Source of the DNA: Candidatus Gottesmanbacteria bacterium
GTDB lineage: Bacteria > Patescibacteriota > Microgenomatia > UBA10105 > UBA927
NCBI GenBank assembly: GCA_016182725.1
Contig: JACPFZ010000031.1
Coordinates: forward strand, 1 to 18,551
Direction: 5' to 3'
DNA: 18,551 bases
This document shows, one piece after another, positions 13,203 through 18,551 of this stretch; the first letter of the stretch is position 1, and each line of letters starts with the position of its first letter. A model generated the notes under the pieces. It saw nothing but the letters and a program-made list of their open reading frames with translations, had not been told where the DNA came from and did no database searches. The translations under genes and the position numbers were made by a program.

Positions 13203-13631
13203 ATGGCGGTAAAAAAAGTTAAAACCATTATTAAGCTCAATCTTCCTGCAGGAGAAGCCACTCCCGCTCCTCCGGTGGGTCCTGCACTCGGGCAACACGG
13301 ACTCCCCATCATGGAGTTTATCCGCGCGTACAATGACCGGACGGCCAAACTCAAAGGACAAACGATTCCGGCCGTCATCACCGTCTACGAAGATCGCACG
13401 TTTTCCTTTATTACCAAACTTCCGCCGGTAGCTGCCATGATCAAAAAAATCATCGGCATAGAAAAAGGCAGTGGCACCGCAGGAAAAGCTTCTGCAGGTA
13501 AACTCACTAAAGCGCAGGTGGAACAAATCGCCAAAGAAAAATTAGCAGACTTAAATACCGATGACGTAGAACAGGCCGCAAAGATTGTAGAAGGGACTGC
13601 GAGGAGTATGGGGCTAGAAGTGGAGCAATAA
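13203..13631 (+). CDS. rplK: Large ribosomal subunit protein L11
   Basis: 142 residues, the standard length. IIKLNLPAGEATPAPPVGPALGQHG (about residues 9-33) is the diagnostic N-terminal segment. The C-terminal RNA-binding domain includes TVYEDRTFSFITKLPPVA and KIVEGTARSMGLEVE. L11 binds 23S rRNA at the GTPase-associated centre. Only a weak CAAGG precedes the ATG. First gene of the operon with rplA and the coupled orphan. The usual upstream nusG is separated by two reverse genes. Confidence 0.97.
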   Translation: MAVKKVKTIIKLNLPAGEATPAPPVGPALGQHGLPIMEFIRAYNDRTAKLKGQTIPAVITVYEDRTFSFITKLPPVAAMIKKIIGIEKGSGTAGKASAGKLTKAQVEQIAKEKLADLNTDDVEQAAKIVEGTARSMGLEVEQ

Positions 13632-13643
13632 CTTTAAAATTAA

Positions 13644-13702
13644 AACTTGAAACTTTAAACTTTTTGAAAAATTTTTCATTTTAAAGTTTACAGTTTTAAG
13701 TT
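13644..13702 (+). repeat. AT-rich foldback between rplK and rplA
   Basis: Arms 13644-13663 and 13683-13702 pair at 18 of 20 positions, with TGAAAAATTTTTCA (13665-13678), a perfect palindrome, in the centre. It sits 14 nt before the rplA ATG, which has no Shine-Dalgarno. Confidence 0.75.
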
Positions 13703-13716
13703 GAGCGAAGCGAACT

Positions 13717-14604
13717 ATGGGAAAAATCAGAGTCGCAACACTAGGCGATCAACAAGAAGAAAAAGAACAAAAACGCAGAGCCGGAGCCCGGCGTGAGACC
13801 AAAAAAGCGAAAAAGGTGAAAGTCGAAGGATTAGGCCTGAAAGGCGGGCAGCGTGTGGCAGTGATTGAGGGGACCCAGATCAAACCAGAATTTAAAAAAC
13901 TCATTGAGGAAGTCGAGTCCGGCGAATCTCTCTCTAAGATCCCTAAGAAGCCTAAAATCCCTAAGCACCTTCATTCCAAACGCTACCTGGAAGTCTCCAA
14001 ACTCGTGGACAAAACCAAATTCTACCCGCTTGAGGAAGCCATTGTCCTCGTGAAAAAGACCAGCACGACCAAATTTGACGCTACGGTGGAATTGCATATC
14101 AACGTGAGCCGCGCAAGTTTAGGCGAAAAACCCGAATACCGCGGATCTGTTTCTCTCCCCCATGGAACCGGCAAACAGGTGCGCGTGGTCATTGCCGATG
14201 AGGCAGTACTTCAGGACGTGGAAACAGGAAACATCAACTTTGACATTCTCGTTGCCAGCCCCGCGATGATGCCGCGCCTTGCCAAAGTCGCGCGTATACT
14301 AGGACCCAAAGGCCTGATGCCCAATCCCAAGACTGGAACAGTAGGAGAAAATCCCCAACGGCTTGCCGCAAGCCTTGCGAAGGGGCAAGTAAATTTCAAG
14401 ACAGAACCGGATCAGCCGATCATTCATCTAACAGTCGGCAAAGTTTCATTTCCCGAAAATGACCTGGCCCAAAACATCAACGCTGTACTTGATGCTGTAG
14501 GACGGGGCAAAATTACCAAAGCCACCCTCTCCTCCACCATGGGCCCCGGCATCAAACTCGCTCTTGCCGAAACAGAATCTTCTGGTGTACGCTTAAGCGT
14601 ATGA
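13717..14604 (+). CDS. rplA: Large ribosomal subunit protein L1 with long N-terminal extension
   Basis: 295 residues against about 230 for typical L1. The L1 domain begins near residue 86 (SKRYLEVSKLVDKTKFYPLEEAI) and includes ATVELHINVSRAS, SVSLPHGTGKQVRV, ARILGPKGLMPNPKTGTV and the C-terminal LSSTMGPGIKL. The first 85 residues are rich in Lys, Arg and Glu (EEKEQKRRAGARRETKKAKK), with repeated K/P turns (IPKKPKIPKHLHSKR), likely disordered and RNA-binding. Such extensions occur in Patescibacteria. L1 forms the L1 stalk near the E site and in many bacteria represses its own operon. The TGA stop overlaps the ATG of the next gene by 4 nt. Confidence 0.95.
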   Translation: MGKIRVATLGDQQEEKEQKRRAGARRETKKAKKVKVEGLGLKGGQRVAVIEGTQIKPEFKKLIEEVESGESLSKIPKKPKIPKHLHSKRYLEVSKLVDKTKFYPLEEAIVLVKKTSTTKFDATVELHINVSRASLGEKPEYRGSVSLPHGTGKQVRVVIADEAVLQDVETGNINFDILVASPAMMPRLAKVARILGPKGLMPNPKTGTVGENPQRLAASLAKGQVNFKTEPDQPIIHLTVGKVSFPENDLAQNINAVLDAVGRGKITKATLSSTMGPGIKLALAETESSGVRLSV

Positions 14605-15197
14605 GCGATCCAGTACCACCGGATTCACCAAGATCAGAACCTCCCTGTACTCCGTCGAGACCCCTAAAAGAGGTACCCTTGTCAGATGATCACATGAACC
14701 GAACATTCGAAAATATCCCCATGGATGACCACATTTTCCTTAACCCTGGTCATACATCGAACGTATACAATGTGGGGCTCATTCGTCCGGAAGATGTGTA
14801 TGAATGTATTACTCCGCATAAGACAAAACAGCGGATGGCAACGATTGAAATTTCCGGGCTGGTCGAACGTCTTCTCGCCAACCCAAGCGCTCAAACCGTC
14901 TTTTTTGACAACCTCCGGCAGCAATTGAGTCAAGCCACCGTCTCCTCTAAAAAGCAACTTATAGAACAATTCAAAACCTACGACGATGCCGATCCCGTGC
15001 GGCAAAAAAAAGTAGCTGATCTCATCGAACAGTCCCAGCGTGAAATAGGAAATATTGCGAAGCAAATTCACGCGGTACAAAAATTTCTCGACGAAGCGAG
15101 GGAGAAAAATATCACATGGGATAAAGGTTCCGCACCACACGAGCAGGCAATCCAGAAAATCCTTGCCGACAACCTCCGCGCACTGAAAGAAAAGTAA
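14601..15197 (+). CDS. Orphan protein translationally coupled to rplA
   Basis: 198 residues, not recognised. The ATG overlaps the rplA TGA (ATGA), so it is probably translated by ribosomes finishing L1. The N-terminus is Pro/Ser-rich (about 1-25) and likely disordered. The region from about 80 to 170 is almost wholly helical with charged heptads (FFDNLRQQLSQATVSSKK, QKKVADLIEQSQREIGNIAK), suggesting a coiled coil. No signal peptide or membrane helix. It takes the place where rplJ usually follows. A ribosome- or translation-related role is only a guess from position. Confidence 0.65.
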   Translation: MSDPVPPDSPRSEPPCTPSRPLKEVPLSDDHMNRTFENIPMDDHIFLNPGHTSNVYNVGLIRPEDVYECITPHKTKQRMATIEISGLVERLLANPSAQTVFFDNLRQQLSQATVSSKKQLIEQFKTYDDADPVRQKKVADLIEQSQREIGNIAKQIHAVQKFLDEAREKNITWDKGSAPHEQAIQKILADNLRALKEK

Positions 15198-15213
15198 GCC
15201 GGATAGTCGAGTA

Positions 15214-15243
15214 TTGATACAGCCCCCTTGCGTGATGTACAAT
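15214..15243 (+). promoter_or_regulatory. Promoter of the orphan gene at 15273
   Basis: TTGATA (15214-15219), 18 bp, TACAAT (15238-15243). Expected start about 15250, leaving a short leader with a good Shine-Dalgarno. Confidence 0.55.
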
Positions 15244-15262
15244 AACAAGATAAGATTTACAA

Positions 15263-15268
15263 AAGGAG
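15263..15268 (+). promoter_or_regulatory. Shine-Dalgarno AAGGAG of the gene at 15273
   Basis: Four nt before the ATG. It fixes the start. Confidence 0.75.
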
Positions 15269-15272
15269 AGCT

Positions 15273-15932
15273 ATGGTAGAGACCGGAGGAGAATCATCCA
15301 CCCAAAAATCACCACAAAAAGAACGAACCACAACAGAGCATGTGGTACTCCACCTTGGAGTTGGGACTCCAGGCGAAGCGCGAAAACGCATTACGCAAAT
15401 CGCCAGGGCAGTACAAGGCGCAGAAGGTAAACCTGACACAGCAGAGGTTATCAACCAATACCTTGACGGACAAGTGACCCAATACGGCTACTATAGAAAA
15501 CGGGGCGACGAACGCGTACCCATTATTACCCGTACCGTCATTCACCTTGATCCAAACGATCCTCATAAAAAAGTGGTGCTTTATCGGAAAAAGACGAAAG
15601 ACGAACCACACATATCGACAAGCATGGCACAAGTAGCACCGATTGAGACCATAAAAATTGACACAGGGGAAAAAGGTCATCTGAAGGATCTCTATATAAA
15701 ACCGGATGCTTCCCGACCCTACGATCCGCATTACGATTTTCTCAACCGGGAACATAAACTCATAGGCACAGCACGGGGCCAAACCGTGGATCTTCTGATG
15801 GCAGAAAAACTCTTGGGAACGCCTATACCCGGAAGCGCAGGACTAGAAGGCAAGCCAAGCACTATCGACCAACCGGTGATCGATCATATCCGTACGCTTG
15901 CAGGCCTACAAGTAAGCCAACAGAAGTCGTAA
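15273..15932 (+). CDS. Orphan protein of unknown function
   Basis: 219 residues, not recognised. Soluble and without a signal peptide. A charged N-terminus (about 1-20) precedes HVVLHLGVGTPGEARKRITQ, then a basic central part (YYRKRGDERVPIITRTVIHL, KVVLYRKKTKDEPH) and a more ordered C-terminal part with NREHKLIGTARGQTVDLLMA. It starts from its own promoter and Shine-Dalgarno, downstream of the rplKA operon on the same strand. The preceding orphan has a similar style (polar N-terminus, no domain), but I see no sequence relation between the two. Confidence 0.65.
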   Translation: MVETGGESSTQKSPQKERTTTEHVVLHLGVGTPGEARKRITQIARAVQGAEGKPDTAEVINQYLDGQVTQYGYYRKRGDERVPIITRTVIHLDPNDPHKKVVLYRKKTKDEPHISTSMAQVAPIETIKIDTGEKGHLKDLYIKPDASRPYDPHYDFLNREHKLIGTARGQTVDLLMAEKLLGTPIPGSAGLEGKPSTIDQPVIDHIRTLAGLQVSQQKS

Positions 15933-15980
15933 ATTCCCTTCTTTCCCCGCATTTGACAAATCCACGGTGTATTATACTTT

Positions 15981-16013
15981 GAAAACCTAAACAACCGACG
16001 GGTTGATGTTTTC
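15981..16013. repeat. Inverted repeat after the small reverse gene
   Basis: GAAAAC (15981-15986) with GTTTTC (16008-16013), enclosing CAACC (15992-15996) with GGTTG (16001-16005). It lies just past the stop of the reverse gene at 16020 and may be its terminator, though no T-tract follows. Confidence 0.5.
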
Positions 16014-16019
16014 GAATAG

Positions 16020-16247
16020 TTACTTCCCGTTATGCCAAGGGCCACGAGTGGGGCTTTGTGGTCCTGTGTGAAGATTTATGTCGTATCTTCTTTCGAGCCT
16101 GAGGTTTTGAGCGGTAACTATCGTTTTTCGCTTCTCCTGCCTTTCTAGGTCGCTGAAAGCTTTAAAGTGGCCTAACGTGCGGTCCAATGAAGCAGCCGCT
16201 TCTTGGAGAAGCTTGGCGATTTCTTGGTCGATAGATTCTGGTGACAT
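16020..16247 (-). CDS. Small orphan protein (75 aa)
   Basis: Not recognised. The first 40 residues are helical and charged (IDQEIAKLLQEAAASLDRT, FKAFSDLERQEKRKT); the C-terminus is polar with Pro and Gly. An extended -10 (TG-A-TATAAT, 16290-16298) and a modest AGAGG 9 nt before the ATG support expression. Same strand as the next small gene upstream, but with its own promoter. Confidence 0.5.
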   Translation of the reverse strand: MSPESIDQEIAKLLQEAAASLDRTLGHFKAFSDLERQEKRKTIVTAQNLRLERRYDINLHTGPQSPTRGPWHNGK

Positions 16248-16289
16248 ACGTTTGGCCTCTGGATCAACGAGTAAACGACGTTAGAACGT

Positions 16290-16298
16290 ATTATATCA
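16290..16298 (-). promoter_or_regulatory. Extended -10 promoter of the 75-aa gene
   Basis: Minus strand TG-A-TATAAT, identical to those at 700-708 and 989-997. The leader is about 35 nt. Confidence 0.6.
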
Positions 16299-16376
16299 AT
16301 GTCGAAAATAAGGAGCAAGAAGCTATTAGGAAGTTTTTTGTTTCAATCTTTTTTTGAGCAATCTAAATAAATAGTC

Positions 16377-16586
16377 CTATTTCCAATAATCTTCTCTATC
16401 ATCCTGCCCATCAGAGGGAGTTGGAGAGTAGTATAAATCCGTATAATACAATGCGTCTGCTATGATCTGGTCATCCCAGTCTGTCATCTCGCTGGCTTGT
16501 TTGGCAGCTACGAGATATCGCCTAAACATAACTGCATCTATAAACTGTTCTGGTATACTCAATGCTCCATGTTCAACATTCATCAT
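16377..16586 (-). CDS. Small acidic orphan protein (69 aa)
   Basis: Not recognised. Acidic and aromatic (DWDDQIIADALYYTDLYY), ending in a polar acidic tail. A second ATG directly follows the first (16583). A consensus-like promoter lies upstream and a GGACAGGAG lies in the leader but is over 20 nt from the ATG. Coding status is moderately likely. Confidence 0.45.
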   Translation of the reverse strand: MMNVEHGALSIPEQFIDAVMFRRYLVAAKQASEMTDWDDQIIADALYYTDLYYSPTPSDGQDDREDYWK

Positions 16587-16648
16587 ACGTTACATCATGC
16601 GCTTGCAAGGAAAAACTCCTGTCCAAAAAAGAAAATGTTCTTTATCCT

Positions 16649-16677
16649 ATTATTCCAAATCAGCAATGATAAGTCAA
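16649..16677 (-). promoter_or_regulatory. Promoter of the 69-aa gene
   Basis: Minus strand: TTGACT (16672-16677), 17 bp, AATAAT (16649-16654). The leader is about 55 nt. Confidence 0.55.
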
Positions 16678-16709
16678 ACAGCGTCGTCTCTTCCTTGGCG
16701 AGTCTATTC

Positions 16710-16734
16710 CACACCTGGTGTGTACAAGTGTACA
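16710..16734 (+). promoter_or_regulatory. Operator-like palindromes upstream of the membrane-protein promoter
   Basis: CACACC-T-GGTGTG (16710-16722) is a perfect dyad that merges into TGTACA (16721-16726) and a second TGTACA (16729-16734). It ends 16 bp before the -35 at 16751. The regulator is unknown. Confidence 0.45.
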
Positions 16735-16750
16735 AGTAAAATGCGAAAAC

Positions 16751-16781
16751 TTGACACGCAGTGAGACGCGCATGATACACT
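16751..16781 (+). promoter_or_regulatory. Promoter of the DUF4173-like gene
   Basis: Perfect TTGACA (16751-16756) and extended -10 TG-A-TACACT (box 16776-16781, 19 bp spacer). GATACA at 17 bp is an alternative. Twelve nt to the ATG at 16794, nearly leaderless. Confidence 0.5.
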
Positions 16782-16793
16782 TACTATTCCTGT

Positions 16794-18551
16794 ATGGCAC
16801 GAGTGAACATTTGGTCACTCCTTCTTCTCATCCTCGGGTTTAACATCGGGTTGTACGGTGTGGGATTCGGCATAGGAGCAGGAATATTTCAAGCATTTGC
16901 AGCCTCGGCCGTACTCCTGGCTATTCATCCGTCGAAACGGACCGTGTTGGTATGGATTACCGCAGTCATCAGCGCGGTATCGGGACTTTTAGTGGGGTGG
17001 CGGGCAAATGGTTTTGTGCAGGGAATAACTCTAGCGGTTTCCATAGGGTCACTCGGAGTGCTTCTGCTTGCCCACAGTCTCCCGCAGTTGCCGGCTACGA
17101 TTTGGGAACTGCTCGGCGCAAACATTACCTATTTCTTCCATGGCCTCTTTGGCCCGTTTCGGTTACTCCAAGCGATGAATGACCAGCCAAAGGGCGAGGC
17201 GAGGACGGCCGCATGGTGGGATCCATTGACTCTCCTGAAAACGGCAACGATTACCGTGGTGGTCTTCGGCATTTTTGCCGGGCTCCTTATGGCGGCTGAT
17301 CCTATATTTTCCAAAATGGTGGAAACGATGATTAAACAAGCGTTCGGCCGAATCATTTGGTCACTCGTTATCGCCGGACTCTTTGCCAGTTTGCTGACGA
17401 TTGTCCTATCTAAGCAGGAGAAGCGATTCCCCCAGCTGCGATTTTTATCCGGCCAAGATGTCGTTGTGCCGACCGTCGTTCTGGTTGGGCTGTTTGCATT
17501 GTTTTTGTTTGTACAGGGGAAGTATCTGTTTGCCTCGCATGAAATATTTCAGCAATTCGGCCTCACGTATTCGGAGTACGCACGGAAAGGATTTGTGGAG
17601 CTTTTGGTTGCAACCGGCATTGCCAGCGTCATAAGCTACATCCTTATTTTGAAACAACGAACGGTAGAGAAGCCGTACCTGACGTGGCTCAATATCGGGC
17701 TACTCGTTGAACTTGGGTTACTTTTGGCATCCGCGTGGCGGCGGGACATGATGTATATAGAGGTGTACGGGCTTACCCGCATGCGCATCATCGGTGAAGT
17801 CTTTTTGTTCTGGTTGCTTGCCGATTTGCTGCTCCTTTTTCTTTTGAATAGCTGGAAACAATTTGAAGAGCGATATCTTTTGCTGGGCATGGGTGTTGCG
17901 ACCCTTGCGGCAGTGGGATACTTTACGCTGGTTAATATGGATATGCGCATTGTACGCGGCGCGCCCAAACGATATGAAATGAAGGATTTGTTTTACCTGG
18001 CGAATTTGTCAGAAGACGCCGCCGCTTCATGGGAAGATATTGTGGTATCGGCAGAAACGCGCATTACCCAACTCATAAACAAAGAGAGCGGGACGTTGTC
18101 TGATGAGGAACGGATACAGCTGGCAAACATAAAACTTGCACTGTTTTCGTTGGTTGCCCAGCGGGAACGCCTGGAGAAAAAGTTTGGCCCCTGGAACGAA
18201 GTAAAAAAGACCTACCTGGACGAGGTGAAACGAAAGGAATATGAACGTTCAATTATAGACGGACCTAGCATCCGCGAGAACAATCGTAAGCAGCTTGAAA
18301 AGTGGTTAGAGCAGAATCGTACTTGGCAAGCGTACACGTGGTCAGAAGTAGAAGCATACAAATTGCTGGCGCAAAACCGCGAACTGCTGTTTGGGAAAGT
18401 GGATTTTCTTCTGACTAGGATCGTCCGCTATCAGAAGAGCAGGAATCTGGATTTGTATAAAGAAGAAAAATGGATCTTGTATGACTATAACTATCCTTTT
18501 GTGAATCTGAAAATTATGTATCGACCCTGGCCTGATGAATTTGTCACTCCC
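16794..18551 (+). CDS. DUF4173/DUF4153-like polytopic membrane protein (C-terminus cut by window edge)
   Basis: 586 codons open to the window edge. About ten hydrophobic segments fill residues 5-385. The conserved features I recognise are FGLTYSEYARKGFVELL (about 256-272) and MMYIEVYGLTRMRIIGEVFLFWLL (about 319-342), typical of DUF4173/DUF4153 membrane proteins, whose function is not known. The C-terminal 200 residues are soluble and mostly helical, with many Lys/Glu (RERLEKKFGPWNEVKKTYLDE, EKWLEQN) and several Trp. That extension is longer than I expect for the family. There is no Shine-Dalgarno; the start fits a promoter 12 nt upstream, itself preceded by a palindromic operator-like site. 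Confidence 0.75.
   Translation, partial: MARVNIWSLLLLILGFNIGLYGVGFGIGAGIFQAFAASAVLLAIHPSKRTVLVWITAVISAVSGLLVGWRANGFVQGITLAVSIGSLGVLLLAHSLPQLPATIWELLGANITYFFHGLFGPFRLLQAMNDQPKGEARTAAWWDPLTLLKTATITVVVFGIFAGLLMAADPIFSKMVETMIKQAFGRIIWSLVIAGLFASLLTIVLSKQEKRFPQLRFLSGQDVVVPTVVLVGLFALFLFVQGKYLFASHEIFQQFGLTYSEYARKGFVELLVATGIASVISYILILKQRTVEKPYLTWLNIGLLVELGLLLASAWRRDMMYIEVYGLTRMRIIGEVFLFWLLADLLLLFLLNSWKQFEERYLLLGMGVATLAAVGYFTLVNMDMRIVRGAPKRYEMKDLFYLANLSEDAAASWEDIVVSAETRITQLINKESGTLSDEERIQLANIKLALFSLVAQRERLEKKFGPWNEVKKTYLDEVKRKEYERSIIDGPSIRENNRKQLEKWLEQNRTWQAYTWSEVEAYKLLAQNRELLFGKVDFLLTRIVRYQKSRNLDLYKEEKWILYDYNYPFVNLKIMYRPWPDEFVTP

Overview
The window looks like a chromosomal segment of a Patescibacteria (Candidate Phyla Radiation) bacterium. 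This is inferred from: a ribosomal protein L1 with a long Lys/Arg-rich N-terminal extension; a PaaX-type regulator with a Cas2-like domain; many small orphan proteins; a surface and cell-wall gene set (FN3-repeat protein, L,D-transpeptidase, glycosidase plus lytic-transglycosylase modules); and AT-rich foldback spacers between genes. TGA is used as an ordinary stop (rplA and the nickel transporter end in TGA), so this is not a code-25 lineage. I cannot name the genus.

Layout. 1-582 (-): PaaX/Cas2-like regulator cut by the window edge. 700-980: a tRNA-Trp gene embedded in broken tRNA-like arms and a 29-bp tandem duplication. 1005-1433 (+): DUF2000 protein. 1564-3006 (-): secreted three-repeat FN3 protein, terminator, then a small retropepsin-like protease. 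3175-3801 (+): anchored or secreted orphan. 3850-5640 (+): coupled operon of GIY-YIG nuclease, zinc-ribbon membrane protein and NiCoT/NicO-type metal transporter. 5634-6146 (-): membrane protein. 6232-6969 (+): L,D-transpeptidase. 6973-7854 (-): galU. 7945-10528 (+): clan GH-A glycosidase followed in another frame by a lytic-transglycosylase-like ORF, probably one gene split by a frameshift. 10737-11619 (+): secE-nusG. 11628-12935 (-): two reverse genes, one an LPLAT-type acyltransferase, sitting between nusG and rplK. 13203-15197 (+): rplK-rplA plus a coupled orphan. 15273-15932 (+): orphan. 16020-16586 (-): two small orphans. 16794-18551 (+): DUF4173/DUF4153-like membrane protein cut by the window edge.

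How it fits together. secE, nusG, rplK and rplA are the conserved translation/secretion cluster, here interrupted and not followed by rplJ-rplL. Around it is a set of envelope genes: peptidoglycan cross-linking (YkuD), nucleotide-sugar supply (GalU), phospholipid-type acyl transfer, and secreted adhesion or hydrolytic proteins.

The most striking pattern is regulatory. At least eight genes have a good -10 box (often extended, TGnTATAAT-like) only 6-10 nt upstream of the start codon, with a ninth at 12 nt. This predicts leaderless mRNAs. Shine-Dalgarno sites appear at other genes, mainly operon-internal ones or those with real leaders. rplK is the opposite case, with a long, structured 5' leader. 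The other notable objects are the nested tRNA-Trp locus, the split glycosidase/transglycosylase, and a large dyad overlapping the secE promoter.
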